DNA from: Streptomyces clavuligerus
GTDB taxonomy: Bacteria; Actinomycetota; Actinomycetes; Streptomycetales; Streptomycetaceae
Reading direction: 5' to 3'
Assembly (NCBI RefSeq): GCF_005519465.1
Contig: NZ_CP027858.1
Span: 4,464,001-4,528,000, forward strand
DNA: 64,000 nt
Position numbers and translations under genes: made by a program. Each line of letters begins with the position of its first letter. Position 1 is the first letter of the stretch. Positions 17,612 through 27,026 of this stretch are shown here, piece after piece. The notes below the pieces were generated by a model. That model was not told where the DNA came from. It was given only the letters and a program-made list of their open reading frames with translations, and did not search any database.

Positions 17612-19951
17612 TCAGCCCACGTCCCGGTAGCCGTTCGGCGCCTCGTTCAGCACCGGGGTGCTCCTGCGCGGGGTGAACGGGGCCGAGGCGTTGCCCGTTC
17701 CCTCGTAGAACCAGCCCGCCGTGGCCGAGGAGCCCGCCGGGGCCGGTCCGAAGGCATACAGATCCGGCCTGCCGTCCCGGTTGCCGTCGCCGATGGCGAC
17801 GAGATGGGTGAAGGCGTTCCAGCCGCCGCCGACCCGGACGCGGGCCGTGAAGGCGCCCGTGCCGGTGCCCCGGTGCAGCCAGAGCACCCCTGCGGTGTCC
17901 CGGGTCAGCAGATCGCCCGCCGTGTCACCGTCGAGATCGCCCGCGGAGACGAGCCGGTCGTACGGCTGCGCGCCGCCGATCACCTCGACCCGGGGTCCGA
18001 AGGGCGCGGTCGGGCTGCCGGTGCCCCGGTAGAGCCACACCCCACCGGCCTTGTCGAGCGCCACCAGATCGGGTCTGCCGTCACCGGTCAGGTCCCGGCC
18101 GCCGGAGAGCCGCTCGAAGATGTTCCAGCCGCCGCCGACGCGCGTCCGCGGCGCGAAGGCGCCGGGCGTGCCGGTGCCCGGGTGGAGCCAGAGCACCCCT
18201 GCGGTGTCCCGGGTCAGCAGCTCAGGACGGCCGTCCCCGCCGTTGAGGTCACCGGCGGGCACCACCCGGTCGTACCCCTTCCAGTCCCCGCCGACCGACT
18301 GGCGCCCCCGTCCCTCGAAGGTGGACTTCCGGGGGTCGTGGTAGGTGTCCTCGTACCAGAGTCCGCCGCTGCCGTCGTACGCCAGGAGGTCAGGGGAGCC
18401 GTTGGGGACGAAGAGGCTGCGCGGGTCGTCGCGGTAGCCGACGGTGAAGGAGCCCGTCACCGTCAGGGGTTCGCCGACCCCGTTGTCCGGGCGGACGGTG
18501 AGGGTCCAGGAGTGAATTCCGGCCGCGGGCGCGAACTCCCGTCCGCTCGTGTCCCGCAGCAGCCCGTCCCAGGTGTGGGTGAGCCGCCCCGGGCCCGAGC
18601 TGTCCCCGCTCTGCGGATCGAGCCGCACGGTCCACTCCCCGGCCGGGGTGGCGCCGGGGACGCGGTCGTCGCGGATCGTGAGCGTCGCGTCCACGTTGGT
18701 CCGGGTGAGGTGCCACTCCAGGCGCACCCGGCCGTTGTTCCGGTCGAGTTCGGGCCGGGGCGGGACGGAGTGGTCGGGGGAGCGCACCTCGGTGGGCTCC
18801 CCCGTGGACCTCCGCAGCTGTGTGGTGGGCTCGCTGCCGTCACGGGTCCCGTAGACCGCGTAGACGCCCTCGCCGCTGTAGTCGGGGTTCTGCCGGTCCT
18901 GCCGTCCGCCCATCACCAGGAGGGCGTCGTCGATCCCGGGGACGAGGGTGGTGGCGTGCTCCAGTGACTTCCAGATCTGGCCGGTACTGATCGAACGGAC
19001 GGTGAGCGCGGTGTGCGGCGCGTCCGCCGCGCCCTGGTCCAGCGGGGTGCTGTTGGCGTACACCACCTGTTCCCCGGCGAGTCCGAGGAGCGGGGACGGG
19101 ATTCCCGTCAGCGCCTGCCGCTGCGGCGCGGCGGTGGAGCCGCGCTCGGCGATGACGAGTGTCATCGCGTCAGCGGTGGCGCCGGGCTCCATCCAGGCGA
19201 CATGGCCGCCCGACACCGCTGCCGCCCGCGGGCCCTGCGGGGCGGCCACCGGGAAGGTGTCGGTCAGGGCGCCCAAGTCACGGCTGATCACCGCGAGATG
19301 CCACCGCGGGGCGTCGGCGGGGCCGGTCGCGTACTGGAGCAGCGCATTGCTGTCGGTCGCGGACACCAGACGGAACGATCCGGCATCGGCGGGAAGCCCG
19401 GTGACGGGGGTGTCCGTGAGCACGCCGCCGGAGTGCGACAGCAGCCGGATCACCGTCCCCTGGCGCGCGATCACCGTGTTGGAGGCCACGCCGATGTAGG
19501 TGTAGTCCCGGCCGTCCGCCGCGAGGTCGACGGTGACCGTCCCGGCGTCCCGGGCCATGTCGCGCAGTCGGACGACGCTGCCCTGGACCGACACCGCCGA
19601 GTCGGAGAGCGGCGCGGGCGCGTATCCGGCTTCGAGGGGCACGGGCGCCCCGCCGTCGCCGTGCCAGTGGTGCCTGCCCCGGGCGTCGGCGGTGACATAG
19701 CCGTTGGCGCTGGAACTGACCACCTCGGAGCCGGGCGGGAGCCACGCCGACCGCGCGCCGCTCCTGTCCGCCTGCCCGGGCCCGCCCGGCTTCCCCGCCG
19801 TCGCCGCCCGCCCGGGTTCTCCCGGCTTCGACGCCTCCACGGCGGCGGGCCGGGGACCGGGCTCGGGCGCCGCGCCCGCCGGTGCGGCCAACGCCCCGGC
19901 GGTCAGCGCGATTCCGGCGGCGAGCGCCGTGCCGAGCACCGTGCGGGACAT
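17612..19951 (-). CDS. Secreted FG-GAP/VCBS repeat protein
   Basis: A 779-residue exported protein. The start at 19951 (MSRTVLGTALAAGIALTAG) gives a clear signal peptide; the frame is open to 20245 but the added part is low-complexity. The middle contains a beta-propeller-like region and a Pro/Arg-rich beta-sandwich segment (about 420-520). The last 260 residues contain five FG-GAP/VCBS blades, each built on D-x-N/T-x-D-G-x-x-D/E calcium loops (for example GDLNGGDGRPELLTRD) followed by GVLWLHxGTG. Such repeats fold into integrin-like propellers and bind calcium; extracellular binding is the likely role. It converges on the ABC exporter gene, with only GC-rich inverted repeats (17461-17611) between them. 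Confidence 0.85.
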   Translation of the reverse strand: MSRTVLGTALAAGIALTAGALAAPAGAAPEPGPRPAAVEASKPGEPGRAATAGKPGGPGQADRSGARSAWLPPGSEVVSSSANGYVTADARGRHHWHGDGGAPVPLEAGYAPAPLSDSAVSVQGSVVRLRDMARDAGTVTVDLAADGRDYTYIGVASNTVIARQGTVIRLLSHSGGVLTDTPVTGLPADAGSFRLVSATDSNALLQYATGPADAPRWHLAVISRDLGALTDTFPVAAPQGPRAAAVSGGHVAWMEPGATADAMTLVIAERGSTAAPQRQALTGIPSPLLGLAGEQVVYANSTPLDQGAADAPHTALTVRSISTGQIWKSLEHATTLVPGIDDALLVMGGRQDRQNPDYSGEGVYAVYGTRDGSEPTTQLRRSTGEPTEVRSPDHSVPPRPELDRNNGRVRLEWHLTRTNVDATLTIRDDRVPGATPAGEWTVRLDPQSGDSSGPGRLTHTWDGLLRDTSGREFAPAAGIHSWTLTVRPDNGVGEPLTVTGSFTVGYRDDPRSLFVPNGSPDLLAYDGSGGLWYEDTYHDPRKSTFEGRGRQSVGGDWKGYDRVVPAGDLNGGDGRPELLTRDTAGVLWLHPGTGTPGAFAPRTRVGGGWNIFERLSGGRDLTGDGRPDLVALDKAGGVWLYRGTGSPTAPFGPRVEVIGGAQPYDRLVSAGDLDGDTAGDLLTRDTAGVLWLHRGTGTGAFTARVRVGGGWNAFTHLVAIGDGNRDGRPDLYAFGPAPAGSSATAGWFYEGTGNASAPFTPRRSTPVLNEAPNGYRDVG
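17877..18220. repeat. Two identical 35-bp segments inside the FG-GAP gene
   Basis: Positions 17877-17911 and 18186-18220 are identical over 35 bp and lie 309 bp (103 codons) apart. They encode the same TRDTAGVLWLH stretch of two blades, so an in-frame deletion or duplication of blades by recombination is possible. Confidence 0.85.
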
Positions 19952-20499
19952 CGGCGCGGGGCGCTCCCCGGCTCTCTCCCGGGGGACGCCGGATCTCGGG
20001 GCGGTCCGGGAGGTGCTGGGCGCAAGGGACCGTGGAGACGGTCGGGATGTATGGGAATGCTCTGACGGCGACACAGCCGTTCCCCCCTCGGGTGCGGCCG
20101 TCCCGCGGGGGGCTGTCGCACGGACGCCCGCCGCCGCGGGACCGGCGGTGTCGGGCGGAGAGGCCGCGACGGACCCCCCGGTCCACGCGTTCCGGGCCCC
20201 CCATGCCCGTTTCGTCCGGAGCCTAACACCGGGGCGGGTTATCACCGGCTGGTCCGATCATTCCGTGGTGACACGTGCTCCAAGGGTCGCAGTGCGCCGG
20301 TGGTGTGAGCGATCGAGGCCCCCGACAACCAAATCGGTGTGCGGACGCGTCGTAGGCGTCGTACGCGAGTACGGGGCGAGTACGGAGCGACGGATGCGGG
20401 CGCGCGGGAACGAGGCGCGGGGCGCGGCCGGGGCCGTACGGCGCGAGCGCGCGGACATCCGAGGAAGCGGCAGGACGAGACGAGTGGTGAGGAGCGCCA
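19952..20499. other. Divergent intergenic region, FG-GAP gene to small secreted protein
   Basis: No gene seen. The region contains an interrupted inverted repeat TCACCGG...CCGTGGTGA at 20242-20271 and an 11-bp tandem repeat, GCGAGTACGG plus one base, two and a half copies at 20365-20390. Promoters for both flanking genes should lie here. Confidence 0.5.
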
Positions 20500-21054
20500 G
20501 TGGCACTCAGTTGCAGGGAGCCGGAGCCGGTGGAGCGGCCGACCGGGTGGGCGGTCCCGGCGGGTCCGGCGCGCCCGGCCGCGTCGGCGGGGGCGGGCGA
20601 TCCGGCCGCTCCACCGGGGGTGTTCCCGCACCGTGCCCCGGGCCGCCCGGGGGCCGCCCGGCGCGGGGCCCTGGGGCCCCGGCTGCTGGCGCGGCTGCTC
20701 GTCATCCTGCTGGCCATGACGGGTCTGACCGTCCTCGGCCCCGTGGTGCCGTCCGCCGACGCGTCCCCCTCGGCCTGCCCCGGGCGGCCGAAGAAGGTGC
20801 TCCGCCTCGCCGCCGGTGAGCTGAGGGTCCACGGGGGCCCGCAGCACGCCTGCGCCGTCACCGTCGCCGCCCGGCCAGGACCGCGCCGGTTCATGCTGGT
20901 CTCCCTCCAGCCGCGCGGCGGCCGGGCCGCCGTCGACCAGGGGTACTTCACCCGTTCCGCCGGACCGGTCAGGGTGTACGCCAAGAACCGCTGCGTCCGC
21001 GCCGTGGGCAAGATCTCCGGCTCGACCGTTTCCACTGGCTGGATTCTCTGTTGA
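20500..21054 (+). CDS. Small secreted protein of unknown function
   Basis: 184 residues, GTG start with a GAGGAG site 6 nt upstream. Residues about 61-90 form a hydrophobic export or anchor segment (LLARLLVILLAMTGLTVLG) ending in an ADASPSACP cleavage-like site. The mature part is about 95 residues with four cysteines (one near the start, one in HACAV, one in KNRCVR and the final residue), suggesting two disulfides. I do not recognise the family. The long Pro/Ala/Gly-rich stretch before the hydrophobic segment is unusual for a signal peptide, so the real start may be nearer to it. Confidence 0.6.
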   Translation: MALSCREPEPVERPTGWAVPAGPARPAASAGAGDPAAPPGVFPHRAPGRPGAARRGALGPRLLARLLVILLAMTGLTVLGPVVPSADASPSACPGRPKKVLRLAAGELRVHGGPQHACAVTVAARPGPRRFMLVSLQPRGGRAAVDQGYFTRSAGPVRVYAKNRCVRAVGKISGSTVSTGWILC

Positions 21055-21182
21055 CTGGCTTGAACCCATAGGTCCCCTTCTGTCGCCCCAACCGATGCCA
21101 TTTGCAGCTAATCGGGTCTGGCGGGTCCCGTGTCCGCACCGCTAGGTTCACCGGGACCCATGGAAGAATCAGGGGAGGCTTC

Positions 21183-22640
21183 ATGCGCAAGGCGCTCACA
21201 GGGGTTGTGTCGCTCGCCATGCTCATCGGTACGGTGACCGCCGCCACGGGTACGGCGGTCGCGGTCGACGAGCGGGCGGGCCGGTCCATCGGCGAACAGG
21301 CCGAGCAGGACATCAAGGACCGGATTCTCGCGATACCCGGCATGAGCCTCATCGAGGAGAAGCCCTATCCGGGGTATCGTTTCTTCCTGCTCAACTTCGA
21401 GCAGCCGGTGGACCACCGCAAGCCCTGGAAGGGAACCTTCCAGCAGCGGATCAGCCTGCTGCACAAGGACACGGAGCGCCCCACGGTCTTCCAGACCAGC
21501 GGCTACGGCCTGCGGACCACTCCGTCCCGCAGTGAGCCGACCACGATTGTCGACGGCAATCAGGTCTCCATGGAGTATCGATTCTTCACTCCGTCCCGGC
21601 CGCAGCCCGCCGACTGGTCCAAGCTCACCATCTGGCAGGCGGCCAGCGACCAGCACCGCATCTTCACCGCGCTGAAGCGGATCTACGGCGAGAAGTGGCT
21701 GTCCACGGGTGGCTCCAAGGGCGGCATGACCGCCACCTACTACGAGCGCTTCTACCCGCGTGACATGGACGCCGTGGTCGCCTACGTCGCCCCGAACGAC
21801 GTCGTGAACGACAAGGACGCGGCGTACGACCGGTTCTTCGAGAACGTCGGCACCGCGGAGTGCCGCACCAAGCTCAACAACATCCAGCGCGAGTCGCTGA
21901 TCCGGCGCGGGCCGATGCAGGACCTGTACCGCTCCTACGCCGAGAAGAACCAGCTCACGTTCAACACGATCGGCAGCCTGGACAAGGCGTTCGAAGCCGT
22001 GGTGCTCGACTTCACCTGGGGCTTCTGGCAGTACCAGATGGAGTCCGCCTGCGCCGGTATCCCGGTCGCCAAGGACCTGACCGACCAGCAGCTCTACGAC
22101 ATCGTGGACGAGATCGGCGGCTGGAAGTCCTACACCGACCAGGGCCTTGAGCCGTATGTCCCGTACTACTACCAGGCCGGGGTGGAGCTGGGCTCGCCCG
22201 ACATCGAGCAGCCGCACCTCAAGGGGCTGAGCCGGTACGGGTACCAGCCGCCGCGGAACTTCGTGCCGCGGGAGATCCCGATGAAGTTCCAGAAGCACGC
22301 GATGGCGGACATCGACCGCTGGGTGCGCGGCAACGCCCACCGGATGATGTTCGTCAACGGTGCGAACGACCCGTGGAGCGCGGAGCCCTTCCGCCTCGAC
22401 CGGGGCAGCCGCGACAGCTATGTCTACACCCAGCCGGGCGGCAACCACGGGGCCCGGATCTCGGCCCTGCCGGAGGCGGAGCGGACCGCCGCCACCGCCA
22501 CCATCCTGCGCTGGGCGGGCGTCGCCCCGGCGGCGGTCCAGAAGGACGAGTCGGCGGCGAAGCCGCTGGCCCGCCCGGACAGCAGGCTGGACAAGGTCGA
22601 CGCGCGTCAGCTCCGGCTGGACCGCGGTCTGCGCGGCTGA
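21183..22640 (+). CDS. Secreted S37 (PS-10) family tripeptidyl aminopeptidase
   Basis: A 485-residue exported serine peptidase. The signal peptide (MRKALTGVVSLAMLIGTVTA) is followed by DIKDRILAIPGMSLIEEKPY and QPVDHRKP, the conserved opening of Streptomyces PS-10/S37 peptidases. The nucleophile is S178 in STGGSKGGM. NGANDPWS supplies the likely Asp and PGGNHGAR the likely His of the triad. The ATG has a GGGGAGG site. These enzymes release tripeptides from the N-termini of secreted proteins and take part in extracellular protein use. The gene is monocistronic and ends at a very strong hairpin shared with the convergent GH3 gene. Confidence 0.92.
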   Translation: MRKALTGVVSLAMLIGTVTAATGTAVAVDERAGRSIGEQAEQDIKDRILAIPGMSLIEEKPYPGYRFFLLNFEQPVDHRKPWKGTFQQRISLLHKDTERPTVFQTSGYGLRTTPSRSEPTTIVDGNQVSMEYRFFTPSRPQPADWSKLTIWQAASDQHRIFTALKRIYGEKWLSTGGSKGGMTATYYERFYPRDMDAVVAYVAPNDVVNDKDAAYDRFFENVGTAECRTKLNNIQRESLIRRGPMQDLYRSYAEKNQLTFNTIGSLDKAFEAVVLDFTWGFWQYQMESACAGIPVAKDLTDQQLYDIVDEIGGWKSYTDQGLEPYVPYYYQAGVELGSPDIEQPHLKGLSRYGYQPPRNFVPREIPMKFQKHAMADIDRWVRGNAHRMMFVNGANDPWSAEPFRLDRGSRDSYVYTQPGGNHGARISALPEAERTAATATILRWAGVAPAAVQKDESAAKPLARPDSRLDKVDARQLRLDRGLRG

Positions 22641-22713
22641 CCCTCCGCCCCGCGTGACCCGAGGGACCTGCCTGTCCTGACGGACCCGCGTGTCCCCGGC
22701 GGCCCGCCGGGGA

Positions 22714-22761
22714 ACGGACGGTGCCCGCCACTCCCCACCCGGAGTGGCGGGCACCGTCCGT
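22714..22761. terminator. Perfect 21-bp-stem bidirectional terminator
   Basis: 22714-22734 and 22741-22761 are exact inverted complements around a 6-nt loop (CCACCC). It lies between the convergent S37 peptidase and GH3 genes and can stop both transcripts. Confidence 0.9.
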
Positions 22762-22802
22762 CTCCGGCCCCGGCCCCGCCGTCGGTCGTCAGCCGTCGGT
22801 CG

Positions 22803-24653
22803 TCAGTCGTCGTACGAGAGTCCGTGGCCGACGGGGAACAGCACCCGGGTGGGGTTGTCGGCCCGGGGCACGGGGACGGGCAGCGCCCCGCCGGGTTCGT
22901 TGCGGCCCGCGATCGTGCGGGCGGCGGCCCGCAGTTCGACATCGGTCCAGCCGTAGAGGGCGAGCGCCGCGTCCACCCCGTTCAGCCGGGCGATGTCGTA
23001 CGGGTTGCGCACGGCGAGCTGGATCACCGGCACCCCGGAGTCGGCCAGCCGCTCGACGAGGGTCCGCTGGCCCCCGGCGGCGGCCGTGGCGACGTCGTAC
23101 GTGAGCACCACCACGGCGTCCTGGCCCCGGGCCGCGGCCACCGCCTCCGCGATCCGCTCCGGAGCGGGGGAGAGCCCGGTGGGCAGGGCCGTCACCGTGA
23201 AGCCGAGCCCGCCGAGCGCGGCGCCCAGGGCGGGGACGGAGCTGCGGGTCCGGTCCGTGGGGAAGGGCTGGTCCGCCCCCGTCACCAGCAGTCTCCGCTG
23301 CCGTCGGCGGCTGAGCGGCAGCAGCCCGTCCCGGTTGACCAGCAGGGTCGTGGTGTTCTCGGCGATCCGGTCGGCGGCGGCCAGATGGCGGCGGACGCCC
23401 ACCGTCCGGTCGACCCCGGCATGGGTGACATAGGGGCGGCGGAGCAGCCCCAGCCGGTCCTTGAGGCGGAGCAGCCGGAGGATCGATTCTTCGAGCCGGG
23501 CCTCGGTGATCTCGCCCTCCCGCACCGCCTTGAGGACCGCGTTCCAGGCGAGCGGCAGATTGTTCGGGTAGAGGAGCTGGTCCACGCCCGCCTTCAGCGC
23601 GAGCACCGGAACCCGTTCCTCCCCGTACTTGGTCAGAACGCCCCGCATATTGAGGGCGTCGGTCACGATGACACCGTCGTATCCCAGCTCCTTGCGGAGG
23701 ACGCCGTCGATGATGGGACGGGAGAGGGTCGCGGGGTCGCCGGACGGGTCCAGCGCGGGGACCTGGAGATGCGCGGTCATGATGGCGTCGACGCCCGCCG
23801 CGATCGCGGCCCGGAACGGCGGCGCGTCCAGCGTGCTCCACTCCTGCCGGGTGTGGTTGATCACCGGCAGGCCGTAGTGGCTGTCCACGGTGGTGTCGCC
23901 GTGGCCGGGGAAGTGCTTGGCGCAGGCGGCGACCCCGGCGTCCTCGTACCCGTGGATCTGGGCCGTGACCATCCGGGAGGCGGCCCGCGGATCGGCGCCG
24001 AAGGAACGGACGTTGATGACGGGGTTGGCCGGATTCACATTGACGTCGGCGACGGGGGCGTAGTTCTGCCGGATGCCCAGGGCGGCGAGTTCCGCCCCGG
24101 CGATCCGGCCCGCGTCCCTGGCGTCGCGCACGGAGCCGCCCGCACCGAGCGCCATCGCGCCGGGGAGCTGGGTGACCGGTGGGCCGATCCGGACGATCGC
24201 TCCGTGCTCCTGGTCGACGGAGATGAGCAGGGGCACCCCACAGGAGTCCACGGCGGCCCGCTGGAGGCCGTTGGAGAGATCGGCGATCTGGTGGGGTTCC
24301 ACGAGATTGCCCGACCAGAGGAAGTAGATGACCCCGCCGAGATGCCAGCGGGCGACGGCCTCGGCGCCGCTGCGGACCCCGAGCAGCCGCTGGTTCACCT
24401 CGGCCGCCTCGGCGCCCGGCTCGTCGGCGTCCCGGCCGGCGACCCAGGTGCAGAAGACCTGCCCGACCTTCTGCTCCAGGGACATGGCCGAGATCATCCG
24501 TCTGAGGCGGCGGTCGCGGGCGGCGGCGCTCTCGTGCGGGCCGGTGGCGCCGGTGTGCCCGGCGGCGGTGGATGAGGAGGTGACCCCGGCGGCGAACGCG
24601 GTGGCGGTGGCGGCGGCGAGGAGAGTACGTCGGGAAAGATTCCGATCGGCCAT
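22803..24653 (-). CDS. Secreted GH3 beta-N-acetylhexosaminidase (NagZ-like)
   Basis: A 616-residue glycoside hydrolase family 3 enzyme. A twin-arginine signal (LSRRTLLAAATATAFAAG) at the N-terminus indicates folded export by Tat. The GH3 TIM barrel has the NagZ signature KHFPGHGDTTVDSH, whose His-Asp pair is the unusual acid/base of GlcNAc-releasing GH3 enzymes, and the nucleophile Asp in IVTDALNM. Residues about 390-616 form the alpha/beta C-terminal domain of two-domain GH3 hexosaminidases. The start has an AAGGGG site. It should cleave terminal beta-GlcNAc from chitin or peptidoglycan fragments outside the cell. It is divergent from the protease/lectin gene. Confidence 0.92.
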   Translation of the reverse strand: MADRNLSRRTLLAAATATAFAAGVTSSSTAAGHTGATGPHESAAARDRRLRRMISAMSLEQKVGQVFCTWVAGRDADEPGAEAAEVNQRLLGVRSGAEAVARWHLGGVIYFLWSGNLVEPHQIADLSNGLQRAAVDSCGVPLLISVDQEHGAIVRIGPPVTQLPGAMALGAGGSVRDARDAGRIAGAELAALGIRQNYAPVADVNVNPANPVINVRSFGADPRAASRMVTAQIHGYEDAGVAACAKHFPGHGDTTVDSHYGLPVINHTRQEWSTLDAPPFRAAIAAGVDAIMTAHLQVPALDPSGDPATLSRPIIDGVLRKELGYDGVIVTDALNMRGVLTKYGEERVPVLALKAGVDQLLYPNNLPLAWNAVLKAVREGEITEARLEESILRLLRLKDRLGLLRRPYVTHAGVDRTVGVRRHLAAADRIAENTTTLLVNRDGLLPLSRRRQRRLLVTGADQPFPTDRTRSSVPALGAALGGLGFTVTALPTGLSPAPERIAEAVAAARGQDAVVVLTYDVATAAAGGQRTLVERLADSGVPVIQLAVRNPYDIARLNGVDAALALYGWTDVELRAAARTIAGRNEPGGALPVPVPRADNPTRVLFPVGHGLSYDD

Positions 24654-25209
24654 TGTTTCCCCTTCTGGCCTTGTTCGATACATGAGTTGAAGAAAACCCC
24701 GAAAGCAGGCGGACAGTCGGAAAGTAGCCAGGGGTGTCGGGTCCGGCAAGGGAAAACGCACAGGCCGGGGAAAAGGCCACCGATAAGGCGGGGGATACGG
24801 CGGTGTACGAGGGGTGCGGCCGTCCCGCCCCGGACGGGGGCACTGTGCCGACGGCGCCCGCCACCGGCGCTGTTGGGAGGTAACGCACCGGTGGCAGGCG
24901 GTGGCCCGCCGACCGCGGGCGGCTGGAGAGGGGTCGCCGTGACGGGCTGCACCGAACAACCCGTGACGGCACCGCGCCGCGGACCCACCCGGCGGAACCG
25001 GCAGGTTAGACGGAGAATCCCGGAGCAGGGTTCCCCGGTGGCGGTGATAACTGGTCAGCGGGGTGTGATGAGGATCTGGACTCCCTTGTTCCGTGACACG
25101 GGGGCAAGGGGGGACTTTATGAGCGGCAGGGTGCGGAATAAACAATTCCGTCGTGCCGCTCCAGGCAGCGTTGAGCGGACGTTGACACGTACCGGACAGA
25201 CTCCGCCGC
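24654..25209. promoter_or_regulatory. Divergent promoter region with two inverted repeats
   Basis: 556 bp without a gene, between two genes for exported proteins. 25091-25101 is the palindrome CCGTGACACGG, set inside an outer pair CCCTTG/CAAGGG (25083-25110). 25134-25150 is CGGAAT-AAACA-ATTCCG, an AT-centred inverted repeat about 60 bp before the start at 25210. Either could be an operator. The leader before the GH3 gene is AT-rich on its coding strand. Confidence 0.45.
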
Positions 25210-26640
25210 ATGATTTTCCGACGAACGTCCGCACGGCCGGCCTCCCGTGTGCGGGGTGCCGCCATCCTGGCGCTGGCCACCGCCACCCTCTCCACCCTTG
25301 TCGCCGCCGGGGCCGCGGCGCAGGCCGACCCGGTCGGATCGGCCGCCGCTGGGCCGCGGCCCGCCGCGGCCACCGCCGCCGACCCGAAGCCCCGGACCAT
25401 CGAGGACAAGCGCCTGCCCCTGTCGTCGAAGTCCGCCCGCTCCGGGGCCGGTATCGCGTCGGCGCCCCGCTGCGACGGGAACGGCACCAGCGGCCCCCGG
25501 GTCCAGCTCATGTATGTGCGCGGCGACCGGCAGCCCGACCGCTTCGACCAGTTCCGCACGCAGTTCCAGGCCCGCGCCGTCAACCTCAACACCAAGTTCG
25601 TCGAGGCGTCGGCCCGGATGGGCGGCGAGCGCCGCGAGGTCCGCTTCGTCCATGACGCGGGCTGCACCCCCACCGTCCTGCGGGTCACCGTCCCCCAGGC
25701 CGCCATCGACGGCGGCGGCCAGACCACCCAGCAGGCCATAGCCGCCCAGGGGCACACCAGCAACGACCGCAAGTACCTGGTCTGGGCCGAGAACGGCGTC
25801 TGCGGCCTCGGCTTCGGCTACCACAACGACGAGCGCCCCGGGCAGGAGAACTTCAACAACACCCAGGTGGGCTGGCCGATGATCGGCATGGGCCAGGGCG
25901 GGTGCTTCGGCGACATCAACGTCGATGTGCACGAGCTGCTGCACACCATGGGAGCGGTCCAGCGCAACGCGCCCAAGTCGACCGGTCCGAACGGCGCCCA
26001 CTGCTACGTCGACGGCGATCTGATGTGTTACAACGACGGGAACATCCCCAACCCGCCGGGCCGGCTCGTCCCCTGTGACTACCCGCAGCGCGCTGTCATC
26101 GACTGCAACCGCAACATGTACTTCAACCCGAACCCGCAGCCCGGCAGCTACCTCACCCGCAACTGGAACATCGCCAACAGCCGCTTCCTGATACGCGGTG
26201 GCGGCGGCTCCCAGCCGATGCCGACCCAGGCCCAGCTCCGCAGCGCGGTCGGCGGCTGGTCCGCCGACGTGGACATGGGCAGCACCGCCAACGGCACCAA
26301 GGTCAAGGCCGAGCTGAGCAGCAGCCACCCGGCCCAGCGCTGGAACCTGGACCAGCTCTCCGACGGCCGCTACCGGGTCACCTCGGCGCTCGACGCGAGC
26401 AAGGTCCTCGACGCCAACACGAACCGCTCCCGGGTGGTCGACGGCACATCCCACTTCGCCCAGATCTGGGGCTGGGGCAACGGCGAGAACCAGAAGTGGA
26501 CCCTGCGTCAGATCGCCGGGGGACAGTACGAGGTCGTCGGGCACGACGGCGGCTGTCTGACGGCTTCCCGCCACAACGCCGCGCTCGGCGTCTGGGGCTG
26601 TGACGGCACCGCCAGCCAGCGGTGGACGCTCGCTCCCTGA
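25210..26640 (+). CDS. Secreted zinc-protease-like protein with ricin-type lectin domain
   Basis: A 476-residue exported protein. After the signal peptide (residues 1-40) comes a domain with H241-E-L-L-H245-T-M-G248 and, shortly after, GDLMCYND, resembling a metzincin zinc site and Met-turn. The third ligand of the HExxHxxGxxH pattern is Gln251, so the third ligand, if zinc is bound, must come from elsewhere, perhaps the His in GAHCY. Six or more cysteines suggest disulfides. The last 125 residues are a ricin B / CBM13 beta-trefoil with Q-x-W marks (AQRWNL, NQKWTL, SQRWTL). Such architecture fits a polysaccharide- or glycoprotein-targeted protease. Catalysis is inferred, the lectin domain is clear. 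Confidence 0.78.
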   Translation: MIFRRTSARPASRVRGAAILALATATLSTLVAAGAAAQADPVGSAAAGPRPAAATAADPKPRTIEDKRLPLSSKSARSGAGIASAPRCDGNGTSGPRVQLMYVRGDRQPDRFDQFRTQFQARAVNLNTKFVEASARMGGERREVRFVHDAGCTPTVLRVTVPQAAIDGGGQTTQQAIAAQGHTSNDRKYLVWAENGVCGLGFGYHNDERPGQENFNNTQVGWPMIGMGQGGCFGDINVDVHELLHTMGAVQRNAPKSTGPNGAHCYVDGDLMCYNDGNIPNPPGRLVPCDYPQRAVIDCNRNMYFNPNPQPGSYLTRNWNIANSRFLIRGGGGSQPMPTQAQLRSAVGGWSADVDMGSTANGTKVKAELSSSHPAQRWNLDQLSDGRYRVTSALDASKVLDANTNRSRVVDGTSHFAQIWGWGNGENQKWTLRQIAGGQYEVVGHDGGCLTASRHNAALGVWGCDGTASQRWTLAP

Positions 26641-26831
26641 GCCATCCGGACCGACCCGGTCCACCCGGCGGGACCGATCCGGGCCGACTCTCCGGGCCAA
26701 TTCTCCGGGCCGACTCTCCGTGACACGGCCCGGAGCACCCCGCCGGTCCGTGCACCTGGGCGGGGCCTCCCGTTGGGCGGCCCGCCCGTTCCCGGCCGTT
26801 CCCCGGTCCCCGGCGGGCGAACGGCCCGTTC

Positions 26832-26860
26832 CGGCCCTGCCGCCCCGTGCGGCAGGGCCG
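26832..26860. terminator. 12-bp-stem terminator hairpin
   Basis: CGGCCCTGCCGC (26832-26843) pairs exactly with GCGGCAGGGCCG (26849-26860) around CCCGT. It lies about 190 bp after the protease/lectin stop. Confidence 0.75.
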
Positions 26861-27026
26861 TCGCGGCGTTCCGGGGGACGACGGGCACGGGGACGGCGTT
26901 CCGGGACGGTGGCAGGGGGACGAGATCACGCCACGGGGACGGACGGCAGGGACAGCGCCGGACCGTGCCCCGGTCCCGCCCGTGGGCGCCCCGGGGCAGT
27001 CCTGGAGGCGGCGGTGGAGGCAGCCC

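Noticed and set aside
25050..25056. ACTGGTC, a DasR (dre) half-site near the hexosaminidase gene
   Set aside because: The second half of the palindrome is missing, so a chance match is more likely.
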